From Thermotogae bacterium (GTDB lineage: Bacteria > Thermotogota > Thermotogae > Thermotogales > DSM-5069), in the NCBI GenBank assembly GCA_003641785.1, contig QNAO01000078.1:1-5391 (forward strand): a stretch of 5,391 nt of DNA. The letters run 5' to 3'. Below are positions 1 to 5,391 of the stretch, one piece after another. The translations under genes were made by a program, and so were the position numbers. Below the pieces are notes generated by a model that saw only the letters and a list, made by a program, of their open reading frames with translations, did not search any database and was not told where the DNA came from. How positions within the stretch are numbered: position 1 is the first letter of the stretch; each line of letters starts with the position of its first letter.

Positions 1-86
1 ACTACTGTGAGTTTTTTGCTGACTTCTTCAGCAATTTCAAGCCCCTCTTTTTGCTTATCCAATCTATGGACGACAACTACTCTCAC
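1..86 (-). CDS. nadK: NAD kinase, N-terminal fragment (cut by window edge)
   Basis: Only the first 28 codons are present, starting with GTG at 86-84 and running off the left edge. The start overlaps the TGA stop of yggT by 4 nt (GTGA), and a GGTGAG SD sits 6 nt upstream (93-98). The peptide begins MRVVVVHRLDKQKEG and continues with a charged helix (EIAEEVSKKL). A short beta strand, an Arg and a KEG helix start of this kind match the N-terminus of Thermotoga NAD kinase as I remember it. The family phosphorylates NAD to NADP in the cytoplasm using ATP or polyphosphate. The catalytic GGDGT motif lies outside the window, so the name rests on the short N-terminus plus gene order (ruvB-yggS-yggT-nadK, recalled from T. 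maritima). Any other protein starting with a Rossmann-like strand remains possible. Confidence 0.7.
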   Translation of the reverse strand, partial: MRVVVVHRLDKQKEGLEIAEEVSKKLTV

Positions 87-379
87 CGAATTCTCACCGC
101 CACGTCAAGCAGAGTTTGCACCAGAAAAATATTCAAAAACACCAGAATAAGGATACCTATCATAGGGGTTATATCCACTGGCCCCATTGGAGGAATAAAA
201 CGTCTCAAAGGACTCAAGACAATGTTCGAAACAGCATCGACGAATTGCCTGAGTGGATGATATTTGTACGGAGTGATCCAACTCAGGAGGGCGGAAACCA
301 AAATTGCCACAATTTCGAAATATATGAACACTTTTAAGACCGTGGCAACTGCCAAAAGAAAGTTTGAAATTACAAACAT
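83..379 (-). CDS. yggT: YggT family small integral membrane protein
   Basis: A protein of 98 residues with two hydrophobic segments (about residues 5-34 and 72-92) joined by a basic loop. The loop carries the family signature SPLRRFIPPMGPVDITP (residues 56-72), preceded by the LLSWITP element (31-37) typical of YggT domains. It is a single-domain version; many proteobacterial members carry two copies. The biochemical role is not settled: the family is found beside yggS in many bacteria and has been linked to osmotic tolerance and membrane or division functions. The reading frame extends upstream to a TTG at 412, but the ATG at 379 is preferred because AAAGGAGG (388-395) sits 8 nt before it. 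That SD lies inside the last codons of yggS, whose stop is 1 nt away, so translation is likely coupled. The 3' end overlaps the start of the NAD kinase gene. Confidence 0.9.
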   Translation of the reverse strand: MFVISNFLLAVATVLKVFIYFEIVAILVSALLSWITPYKYHPLRQFVDAVSNIVLSPLRRFIPPMGPVDITPMIGILILVFLNIFLVQTLLDVAVRIR

Positions 380-380
380 C

Positions 381-1055
381 TCATGATCCTCCTTTGAATA
401 TTGCAGTACCAATTCTTAAAATTGTAGCGCCTTCCTCTACCGCAATTTCATAGTCGTTGCTCATTCCCATTGACAGATGAACCAAATTAGGATAATTTCC
501 CTGATACTCATCTCTAAGCTCTCGAAGCTTTCTAAAAACCCATCTAATGCTCTCTGGATCCTCGACAAACGGTGCCATAGTCATAAATCCTATGAGTTTC
601 ACGTTCTTGAACCTCCCAGCTTCCTTAAGAAAACTTTTCAGATCTTCTGGCCTTATTCCAGCTTTAGTGTCTTCTCCTGACACATTGACTTCTATCAAAA
701 CTTGCTGTATTTTCTTCAGATTACACGCTCGCTTGTCGATCTCGACTAATTCTTTGATGCGCCAAACCGAGTGGATAATCTCTGAGTTTGGTACGATGTA
801 CTTTATCTTATTGGTTTGAATACGTCCTATGAAGTGCCATTGCACCCCTGGAATCGCTTGGCGCTTTTTAAGGAGTTCCTGTGCTTTGTTTTCTCCAAAA
901 TTTTTCAGACCGAGTTTAACCGCTTGCTGAGCTGTTTCAATTGATACTTGCTTTGTAACAGCGACAAGCTGTATGTCCGCTTCATTCCTGTTAGCTCGAC
1001 GTGCTGCTTGCCGGATATTTTTGTAAACAAATTCAATGTTTTCAGCTAAGCCCAT
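381..1055 (-). CDS. yggS: YggS/PLPBP family pyridoxal 5'-phosphate homeostasis protein
   Basis: 224 residues, close to the usual 225-235 of the family, forming a single fold-type III (alanine-racemase-like) TIM barrel without the second racemase domain. The PLP-binding lysine is expected to be K35 in AVTK. Other signatures are FGENKAQE (53-60), WHFIGRIQTNK (73-83), a GFMTMAP strand (156-162), the phosphate-binding SMGMSNDYEIAVEEG (195-209) and RIGTAIF (214-220). The family binds PLP and tunes B6 vitamer and amino-acid/keto-acid pools without a known enzymatic reaction. The ATG at 1055 has a GAGGAGG SD (1064-1070) 8 nt upstream. The first 14 bases overlap the end of ruvB, implying coupled translation. 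After RIGTAIF the protein ends in KGGS, and those codons form the SD of yggT. The family assignment is secure; the cytoplasmic regulatory role is by homology. Confidence 0.95.
   Translation of the reverse strand: MGLAENIEFVYKNIRQAARRANRNEADIQLVAVTKQVSIETAQQAVKLGLKNFGENKAQELLKKRQAIPGVQWHFIGRIQTNKIKYIVPNSEIIHSVWRIKELVEIDKRACNLKKIQQVLIEVNVSGEDTKAGIRPEDLKSFLKEAGRFKNVKLIGFMTMAPFVEDPESIRWVFRKLRELRDEYQGNYPNLVHLSMGMSNDYEIAVEEGATILRIGTAIFKGGS
388..395 (-). promoter_or_regulatory. Ribosome binding site of yggT, inside the end of yggS
   Basis: AAAGGAGG on the minus strand, 8 nt from the ATG at 379. It decides the yggT start against the upstream in-frame TTG at 412. The same bases encode the Lys-Gly-Gly near the C-terminus of YggS. 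Confidence 0.85.
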
Positions 1056-2058
1056 CGAATAAGCCTCCTCGCTGTTTTAAATCGTATCCAAGTGCGGTAT
1101 AGGCTGTATCCGTGACGACCCTACCACGTGGTGTGCGTATTATGAAACCTGTCTGTAGTAAGTATGGTTCGTACACTTCTTTTATGGTGTTGATTTCAAG
1201 ATTCAATGTAGCGGATAGAGCTTCTATGCCCACGGGGCCTCCATCATAAATCTCGATAATTGTCTTCAATATTTTTCTATCGGTTTCATCCAATCCCCAC
1301 TCGTCTACTCCCAGTATATCCATGGTTTTTTGAACAAGGCTTGTATCGACAAGTGTTTGTTTTCTCACAGTTGCAACATCTCGCACCCTTTTGACAAGTC
1401 TCAACGCGATTCTTGGAGTTCCTCGCGATCTTGCGGCAATTAACTCTGCCGCTTCAAAATCAAGATTCAATCCCATTATCTCAGAAGCTCTTTTCACAAT
1501 CTTTACGAGTTCGTCTTTCGAGTAGAAGCGAAGCTCGAGTATCATACCAAATCGATTTCTCAAAGGTGCGCTGAGGAGACCACTTCGTGTAGTGGCTCCT
1601 ATGAGTGTAAATGGCTTTAATTCAATTCTGACTGACCTGGCACCGGGTCCCTTACCAATCATAATATCTACTTCATAATCTTCCAGAGCGGAGTAAAAAA
1701 TCTCTTCAACTGAACGATTGATTCTGTGGATCTCGTCTATGAAAAGAATATCTCCACGTTCAAGTGTGGTTAAGATGGCTGCGATATCTCCCTGACGCTC
1801 TAACACTGGACCACTGGTAACATGAATGAAGCTTCCCATTTCTCTTGCAACGATATGTGCGAGCGTCGTTTTACCGAGACCTGGCGGACCCGCAAAAAGA
1901 ATATGGTCTACCGGTTCATTCCTCATCTTTGCGGCTGCTATGGCTATTCTCAATTTTTCTTTGATATCACCTTGTCCTACATATTCATCAAGCGACCTTG
2001 GCCTAATGCTTGGAAATCCATTTTCCGATCCTTCCTGATCCGAGTTCAGTAAGCCCAT
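1042..2058 (-). CDS. ruvB: Holliday junction branch migration ATPase RuvB
   Basis: 338 residues, the normal RuvB length. RuvB forms hexameric rings that, with RuvA, drive branch migration of Holliday junctions during recombinational repair. Visible elements in order: the N-terminal RPRSLDEYVGQ (19-29); Walker A GPPGLGKT (57-64); Walker B FIDEIH (106-111); sensor 1 GATTRSG (154-160); the arginine-finger segment PLRNRFG (165-171); sensor 2 GTPRIALR (213-220); and a C-terminal winged helix ending in TPRGRVVT (309-316), which contacts DNA. All key ATPase residues are present. The ATG at 2058 has TAGGAGG 8 nt upstream, which overlaps the asnS stop. The 3' end overlaps yggS by 14 nt. No ruvA or ruvC is in the window, so RuvB is encoded apart from its partners here, which is common outside proteobacteria. 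Confidence 0.98.
   Translation of the reverse strand: MGLLNSDQEGSENGFPSIRPRSLDEYVGQGDIKEKLRIAIAAAKMRNEPVDHILFAGPPGLGKTTLAHIVAREMGSFIHVTSGPVLERQGDIAAILTTLERGDILFIDEIHRINRSVEEIFYSALEDYEVDIMIGKGPGARSVRIELKPFTLIGATTRSGLLSAPLRNRFGMILELRFYSKDELVKIVKRASEIMGLNLDFEAAELIAARSRGTPRIALRLVKRVRDVATVRKQTLVDTSLVQKTMDILGVDEWGLDETDRKILKTIIEIYDGGPVGIEALSATLNLEINTIKEVYEPYLLQTGFIIRTPRGRVVTDTAYTALGYDLKQRGGLFDGLS
1064..1070 (-). promoter_or_regulatory. Ribosome binding site of yggS, inside ruvB
   Basis: GAGGAGG on the minus strand, 8 nt before the ATG at 1055, within the ruvB codons for Arg-Gly-Gly at residues 330-332. It supports translation of yggS from a start lying inside the ruvB coding sequence. Confidence 0.8.
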
Positions 2059-2066
2059 GTATTGTT

Positions 2067-2073
2067 CCTCCTA
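2067..2073 (-). promoter_or_regulatory. Ribosome binding site of ruvB, fused to the asnS stop codon
   Basis: TAGGAGG on the minus strand, 8 nt before the ruvB ATG at 2058. Its first three bases are the TAG stop codon of asnS, so ribosomes ending asnS sit directly on the ruvB start site. Confidence 0.8.
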
Positions 2074-3369
2074 AGGATAAATTCTGTACAGTGTTCTGGC
2101 GAAAGGAATTGCTTCTCTGATGTGATTTAAGCCACATATCCATGCTATTGTTCTTTCTATGCCCAATCCAAAACCACTGTGGGGAACACTTCCCCATCTT
2201 CTGAGTTCAAGGTACCAGCGGTACGATTCGCGGGGCAGGTTGAATTCTTCTAATCTCTTCACCAAAATGTCATGATCATGTATTCTTTGAGAGCCCCCGA
2301 TAATTTCTCCGTAACCTTCAGGAGCCAGGAGATCAGCGCACAGCACTACTTCCTCATTATCTGGATCAGGTTGCATATAGAATGCCTTCGCCTTTCTTGG
2401 GTAGTGAGTTACAAATACAGGCTTTTCAAACTCCGATGCTATTGCTGTTTCCTCGTCAGCGCCGAAATCTTCTCCCCATTTTATGTTGTGACCCTTTCTC
2501 TCAAGGAGTTTTACAGCTTCTGTGTAAGTTATCCTCTCAAAGGGTGGCGAGACCTTCTGGAGTTTTTCTATATCCCTGTCCAGAGCTTCTAAATGTTCAG
2601 AAGCATTTTTAAGAACGTAATTGACAATGTAGGAAACAAGATCCTCCTGAAGTTTCAAGTTATCTTCGTGCTCATAATAAGCAACCTCGGCTTCGTTCAT
2701 CCAGAATTCAATCAGATGTCTCCTTGTCTTTGATTTTTCAGCTCTGAAAGTTGGTCCCAGATTGTAGACCTTTCCTAAAGCCATGCAGGCGGCTTCTAAG
2801 TATAGCTGACCAGTCTGCGCAAGGTAAACTTTGCCGTAGTCGAAATAGTCGAGTTCGAAGAGATTACCCGCATTTTCACCTATTGAACCTGTGAATATTG
2901 GGGTGTCTACGAGTACAAAGTTCCTGTTTTTGTAAAACTCCCTTATTGCGAAGAGCACCGCATCTCTTATTTTCAAGATATGAAATTGCCTTCTTGAGCG
3001 GAGCCACAGGTGTCGGTATTCCATGAGAAAATCTATTCCGTGATCCTTTTTCGAAATGGGGTAAGGCTCTTGTGGAATATGTACTATCTCAATGCTGTCT
3101 GCAAGAACTTCGACTCCTGAGGGGGATCTTTCGTCTTTTTTCACAACTCCTGTCACTCTTATACTTGATTCCATTCTCAATTTTGATGCTTTCTTGAAAG
3201 TGTCTTCTCCTGCGGTGGATTTTTCAACAACTATTTGAACGAATCCGGTTCCATCTCTGAACTGAAGAAAATGAATCTTGCCGCTGGATCTGATATTCCA
3301 CACCCATCCTCGAAGCTCTACTCTTTGGCCTACATGATTTTTCAGTTGTTCAACGTAAGTCCATATCAC
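2071..3369 (-). CDS. asnS: Asparaginyl-tRNA synthetase (class IIb)
   Basis: 432 residues from the chosen start, like the roughly 430-residue Bacillus AsnRS. It attaches asparagine to tRNA-Asn in the cytoplasm. An N-terminal OB-fold anticodon-binding domain (about 16-105, with VELRGWVWNIR and FLQFRDGTGFVQ) is followed by the class II catalytic core. The core shows HLWLRSRRQ (120-128), the motif 2 region FRAEKSKTRRHLIEFW (208-223), the adenylate-site segment PEGYGEIIGGSQRIHD (350-365) and motif 3 GFGLGIERTIAW (399-410). The wording, including YLAQTGQLYLEAA and FYMQPDP, follows bacterial AsnRS rather than archaeal-type AspRS. The frame opens at a GTG at 3387, but the GTG at 3369 is preferred because a perfect AAGGAGGT SD (3376-3383) sits 6 nt before it and would otherwise lie inside the gene. 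It is the first gene of the minus-strand run, 12 nt upstream of ruvB. Confidence 0.96.
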   Translation of the reverse strand: MIWTYVEQLKNHVGQRVELRGWVWNIRSSGKIHFLQFRDGTGFVQIVVEKSTAGEDTFKKASKLRMESSIRVTGVVKKDERSPSGVEVLADSIEIVHIPQEPYPISKKDHGIDFLMEYRHLWLRSRRQFHILKIRDAVLFAIREFYKNRNFVLVDTPIFTGSIGENAGNLFELDYFDYGKVYLAQTGQLYLEAACMALGKVYNLGPTFRAEKSKTRRHLIEFWMNEAEVAYYEHEDNLKLQEDLVSYIVNYVLKNASEHLEALDRDIEKLQKVSPPFERITYTEAVKLLERKGHNIKWGEDFGADEETAIASEFEKPVFVTHYPRKAKAFYMQPDPDNEEVVLCADLLAPEGYGEIIGGSQRIHDHDILVKRLEEFNLPRESYRWYLELRRWGSVPHSGFGLGIERTIAWICGLNHIREAIPFARTLYRIYP

Positions 3370-3375
3370 TGTGAG

Positions 3376-3383
3376 ACCTCCTT
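3376..3383 (-). promoter_or_regulatory. Ribosome binding site of asnS
   Basis: AAGGAGGT on the minus strand, a full match to the anti-SD of 16S rRNA, with 6 nt to the GTG at 3369. It decides the asnS start against the in-frame GTG at 3387. Confidence 0.85.
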
Positions 3384-3397
3384 CCACATGTCTATCT

Positions 3398-3403
3398 ATT
3401 ATG
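3398..3403 (-). promoter_or_regulatory. Candidate -10 element of the asnS operon promoter
   Basis: CATAAT on the minus strand matches the TATAAT consensus at 5 of 6 positions and lies about 28 nt before the asnS start codon, leaving room for a short leader with the SD. No good -35 box is visible 16-18 nt upstream (best is TTCTTA), so this is a weak call. Confidence 0.35.
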
Positions 3404-3433
3404 ATACACCAGCCAATGCCCTAAGAACAGAAC

Positions 3434-3462
3434 TTGAAAATGAAATCAGACAGTGATAAACT
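3434..3462 (+). promoter_or_regulatory. Promoter of the tRNA-Cys gene
   Basis: A -35 box TTGAAA (3434-3439, 5 of 6 consensus) is followed by a 17-nt spacer and a -10 box TAAACT (3457-3462, 4 of 6) that carries the extended TGn motif at 3454-3456. Transcription would start around 3468-3470, only a few bases before the mature tRNA end at 3474. The fit of all three elements at ideal spacing next to a stable RNA gene makes this the best promoter in the window. Confidence 0.65.
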
Positions 3463-3473
3463 TAGAAACGAGA

Positions 3474-3549
3474 GGCGACGTAGCCAAGTGGTTAAGGCGG
3501 GGGTCTGCAAAATCCCTATGCGTGGGTTCGAATCCCACCGTCGCCTCCA
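3474..3549 (+). tRNA. tRNA-Cys (anticodon GCA)
   Basis: 76 nt including an encoded CCA tail (3547-3549). The cloverleaf folds fully. The 7-bp acceptor stem GGCGACG/CGTCGCC pairs 3474-3480 with 3539-3545. The D-arm stem pairs GCC (3483-3485) with GGC (3496-3498). The anticodon stem GGGGT/ATCCC (3500-3504 with 3512-3516) has one G-U pair. The 7-nt loop CTGCAAA places GCA at 3507-3509, the variable loop is 5 nt, and the T arm is GTGGG/CCCAC around TTCGAAT. The discriminator base is U (3546), the known identity element for cysteinyl-tRNA synthetase, which agrees with the anticodon. There is no intron. Five T residues follow directly (3550-3554). Confidence 0.98.
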
Positions 3550-3747
3550 TTTTTATAAGAACGTCATGCCTTCCGCATACTTACCTGAGAAATTTCGTTT
3601 TCCGCTTTTTGAAACGCATCTGTATACTCTCACAATTTAAATGCCATTTGAGTAACGCATGCCACACCGTGGTGAAGGTTTCCAAATGAGGCTTTCTTGC
3701 CAGACTAAGGTAAAATCAAAGTAAGGGTCATGAACAGCAATAGGTTT

Positions 3748-3777
3748 TTGAACTCAGTGAAAATTGAATTTTATGAC
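3748..3777 (+). promoter_or_regulatory. Candidate promoter of rtcB
   Basis: TTGAAC (3748-3753, 4 of 6 to TTGACA) and TATGAC (3772-3777, 4 of 6) are separated by 18 nt in an AT-rich stretch, which would give a leader of about 35-40 nt to the ATG at 3821. Position fits but neither box is strong. Read-through from the tRNA promoter is the alternative. Confidence 0.35.
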
Positions 3778-3804
3778 GAGGATGGTGAGAAGTAGCACAA
3801 AATT

Positions 3805-3816
3805 TTGGGGGTGGTT
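3805..3816 (+). promoter_or_regulatory. Ribosome binding site of rtcB
   Basis: The stretch TTGGGGGTGGTT can pair with the 16S anti-SD (complement GGAGGTGATC) over about 10 positions from 3807 if G-U wobbles are allowed, and ends a few bases before the ATG at 3821. It differs from the AAGGAGG sites of the minus-strand operon and supports the ATG at 3821 over in-frame upstream starts. Confidence 0.6.
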
Positions 3817-3820
3817 GACC

Positions 3821-5215
3821 ATGGAAATTAAACGGATTGAGAAATACAGGTATCTGATAAAAGGGAAGAATGTTGATGCGGTTGTTCTTACAGATAAAGA
3901 GACAATAGATAATCCCAGTTTTGCAGAAGCCTTAAAACAAATTGTTAATGTTACCCATCTTTCAGGAATAATAGCCGCCATAGCGATGCCTGACATTCAT
4001 TGGGGCTACGGATTTCCCATAGGAGGAGTTGGAGTCTTTGATTCTGAAGAAGGTGTTATATCTCCAGGCGGAATAGGATTTGACATAAATTGTGGCGTTC
4101 GGTTGATAACAACGAACGTTCATTCCAGTCAGGTGAGACCCGTTGTGAAAAGATTAGTTGAAGAGATATACAAAGCTGTTCCAGTAGGAGTGGGAGCAAG
4201 AGGTCCCTTGAAGATGAATATCAGAACGTTGAGGGAAATATGCGCAGAGGGCGCCTTTTGGGCTGTGAGGAACGGTTTTGGAACCTACGAAGATTTGGAA
4301 CACATAGAGGATGCTGGAAAGCTCTCTCCATCAAACCCTGATTGGGTTTCAAAAAAGGCCTTTGAAAGGGGAGCAGATGAAGTTGGAACGCTTGGTTCGG
4401 GTAACCATTTCATCGAGGTACAACAGGTTCAGCACATCTATGATAAGGCTCTTGCCAGTTCCTTCGGTCTGTTCGAAGGTCAAACGGTGATCTCTCTTCA
4501 TACGGGAAGTCGGGGGTTTGGACACCAGGTAGCCACCGATTACATACAAATTATGAGAAACAAATTGACAGATCACAACAGAAATCTTCCGGACAAGCAG
4601 TTGATAAACGCTCCGTTTTCTCACAACGTTGGTCAACAGTACTTCAATGCTATGAATTGTGCTGCGAACTACGCTTTTGTCAACAGACAGATTATTACCT
4701 CTCTTTTACGTCGGGTGTTTTCAAAGATTATCCCAAGTTGTGAGTTGAGGATTCTCTACGATGTTGCTCATAACATTGCCAAAGTTGAAAAATATGGAAA
4801 GAGCGTTTTAGTACACAGAAAGGGTGCGACAAGGGCACTTGGTCCGGGTAATGAGCTTCTCAGTGCTCCATTCAGAGAAACAGGTCAACCCGTGCTTCTG
4901 CCGGGAGATATGGGAACAGCCTCTTATGTTCTTGTCGGGACATGTAAAGCAGAGCAAATGACTTTTGGAAGCACAGCTCACGGAGCGGGTAGGGTTCTCG
5001 GAAGGCGCGAAGCGCTACGAAAATTGGATTTTGATGTGGTTTTGCGTTCCTTGAAGGAGAAAAGAATTGAGGTGATGAGCAAAGGTAAGAAAACCCTCGT
5101 GGAAGAAGCTTCGGAGGCCTACAAAAATGTAGATCTTGTAGTGGAGATAGTTCATCAGCTTGGCATATCTATGAAAGTTGCTCGTCTGGTTCCAATGGGG
5201 GTAGTTAAGGGTTGA
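3821..5215 (+). CDS. rtcB: RtcB family RNA-splicing ligase (3'-phosphate/5'-OH)
   Basis: 464 residues, in the range of archaeal and Thermus RtcB and longer than the 408 of E. coli. RtcB is a GTP- and Mn-dependent ligase that joins RNA 2',3'-cyclic phosphate or 3'-phosphate ends to 5'-OH ends, used in tRNA splicing in archaea and RNA repair in bacteria. Signatures in order: MPDIHWGYGFPIGG (56-69); metal ligands D88 and C91 in GFDINCGVR; GSGNHFIE with N195 and H196 (192-199); H227 in SLHTGSRGFGHQ; H317 in DVAHN; the guanylylated histidine, expected at H387, in STAHGAGR (384-391); and the C-terminal GVVKG with K463, matching the GMP-contacting lysine of the archaeal enzyme. No intein interrupts it. 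The frame is open back to a TTG at 3764, but the ATG at 3821 has the better SD and gives the normal MEIKRIEKYRY start. No archease gene is visible next to it. The 3' end overlaps the next gene by 4 nt. Confidence 0.96.
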   Translation: MEIKRIEKYRYLIKGKNVDAVVLTDKETIDNPSFAEALKQIVNVTHLSGIIAAIAMPDIHWGYGFPIGGVGVFDSEEGVISPGGIGFDINCGVRLITTNVHSSQVRPVVKRLVEEIYKAVPVGVGARGPLKMNIRTLREICAEGAFWAVRNGFGTYEDLEHIEDAGKLSPSNPDWVSKKAFERGADEVGTLGSGNHFIEVQQVQHIYDKALASSFGLFEGQTVISLHTGSRGFGHQVATDYIQIMRNKLTDHNRNLPDKQLINAPFSHNVGQQYFNAMNCAANYAFVNRQIITSLLRRVFSKIIPSCELRILYDVAHNIAKVEKYGKSVLVHRKGATRALGPGNELLSAPFRETGQPVLLPGDMGTASYVLVGTCKAEQMTFGSTAHGAGRVLGRREALRKLDFDVVLRSLKEKRIEVMSKGKKTLVEEASEAYKNVDLVVEIVHQLGISMKVARLVPMGVVKG

Positions 5216-5391
5216 CATCTTCAAACAAAAGCTTTCTCATATTGGAAGGCGTTGCCTCCACACTTTACCTGTTATTGACTCAAGGAGTTGTGTTTACTGG
5301 TCTGGCTATAGCATTTGGCTTAGACGAATTTCTCATAGGTGTGGCTTACTCATTTCCAATGATGGCACAGGTCTTTCAGATCTTTTCTCCC
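5212..5391 (+). CDS. Probable membrane transporter, N-terminal fragment (MFS-like; cut by window edge)
   Basis: 60 codons are present from a TTG that overlaps the rtcB stop (TTGA, 5212-5215) to the window edge, with no stop. The peptide has a short polar N-terminus, then a hydrophobic helix (about 8-36, FLILEGVASTLYLLLTQGVVF at its core), a short GLDEFLIG turn (36-43) and a second hydrophobic stretch (43-58). A first helix, an acidic turn and a second helix beginning IGVAYSFP resemble the start of major facilitator superfamily transporters, but the decisive loop 2-3 motif lies beyond the edge. The start is inferred: GGGGGT (5197-5202) lies 9 nt upstream and no ATG occurs before codon 50. The 4-nt overlap implies co-translation with rtcB. 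Substrate unknown. Confidence 0.65.
   Translation, partial: MTSSNKSFLILEGVASTLYLLLTQGVVFTGLAIAFGLDEFLIGVAYSFPMMAQVFQIFSP

Larger units (their letters stand above)
3550..3820. other. Intergenic region between tRNA-Cys and rtcB, no gene supported
   Basis: 271 bp with no open frame that carries a believable SD or protein signature. It holds a T-run right after the tRNA; a 7-nt direct repeat AACGCAT (3613-3619 and 3654-3660); an inverted repeat CATTTG/CAAATG (3645-3650 and 3683-3688) enclosing a small CCAC-ACC-GTGG hairpin (3662-3672); and AT-rich DNA before rtcB. No GC-rich hairpin followed by a U-tract was found, so no intrinsic terminator is called for the tRNA. It may hold the rtcB promoter and leader. 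Confidence 0.7.

Noticed and set aside
380..412. Longer yggT starting at TTG 412
   Set aside because: It would overlap yggS by more than 30 nt and has no SD, whereas AAAGGAGG precedes the ATG at 379 by 8 nt.
477..2612. Several plus-strand open frames of 67-106 codons across yggS, ruvB and asnS
   Set aside because: They lie antisense to genes with clear family motifs and show no SD or recognisable domain; they are shadows of those genes.
3370..3387. Longer asnS starting at the GTG at 3387
   Set aside because: The perfect AAGGAGGT SD would fall inside the coding sequence, while it is ideally placed for the GTG at 3369; the extra residues MEGGLT simply translate the SD.
3370..3397. T-box or attenuator leader in front of asnS
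   Set aside because: The probable leader is only about 20-30 nt and contains little beyond the SD; no specifier stem, T-box sequence or terminator is present.
3589..3616. Possible intrinsic terminator around CGTTTT and GAAACG
   Set aside because: The stem is 6 bp, AT-rich with a G-T pair and a 9-nt loop, and no T-run follows the 3' arm.
3434..3689. Open frames of 68-78 codons covering the tRNA-Cys gene
   Set aside because: They translate the tRNA itself and have no protein signature; the tRNA call explains the sequence.
3764..3820. N-terminal extension of RtcB to TTG 3764 or ATG 3773
   Set aside because: There is no SD before these codons, and the added residues do not resemble known RtcB N-termini; the candidate -10 box also overlaps them.
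4349..5224. Minus-strand open frames antisense to rtcB
   Set aside because: They sit opposite a fully conserved RtcB coding sequence and carry no protein signature of their own.
1..5391. Mobile elements, CRISPR arrays, toxin-antitoxin or phage genes
   Set aside because: No transposase or integrase frames, no regularly spaced repeats and no small toxin-like gene pairs were seen, and the tRNA-Cys 3' end is not repeated in the window as an attachment site would be.

Overview
The window looks like a piece of a bacterial chromosome, most probably from the Thermotogota (a Thermotoga or Pseudothermotoga relative). That assignment is inference from three things: the gene order asnS-ruvB-yggS-yggT-nadK, which in its ruvB-yggS-yggT-nadK part matches my memory of the Thermotoga maritima order around TM1730-TM1733; protein wording such as IGRIQTNK in YggS and the N-terminus of the NAD kinase; and Lys/Glu-rich proteins behind strong Shine-Dalgarno (SD) sites. 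No database search was run.

Left part (1-3369, minus strand): a tightly packed five-gene run, read right to left. asnS (asparaginyl-tRNA synthetase) is followed by ruvB (Holliday-junction branch-migration motor), yggS (PLP homeostasis protein), yggT (small membrane protein) and the first 28 codons of a probable NAD kinase gene that runs off the left edge. Gaps are 12, -14, 1 and -4 nt. The SD of every gene after asnS lies in, or touches, the end of the gene before it, so the run is almost certainly one operon with coupled translation.

Middle (3370-3820): a divergent control region. asnS leaves to the left from a short leader. A tRNA-Cys(GCA) gene (3474-3549) leaves to the right from a good extended -10 promoter. 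The 271 bp between the tRNA and rtcB hold no gene that I can support. They hold a weak promoter candidate close to rtcB and a weak nested inverted repeat, and no clear intrinsic terminator.

Right part (3821-5391, plus strand): rtcB, a complete RNA ligase with all metal-binding and nucleotidyl-transfer residues visible, overlaps by 4 nt (TTGA) the start of a probable membrane transporter gene cut by the right edge.

The genes cover translation (asnS, tRNA-Cys), RNA repair (rtcB), DNA recombination (ruvB) and cofactor balance (yggS, nadK). They are all established families. I found no mobile element, CRISPR array, toxin system or clearly new system; the points worth a second look are about gene linkage and regulation.
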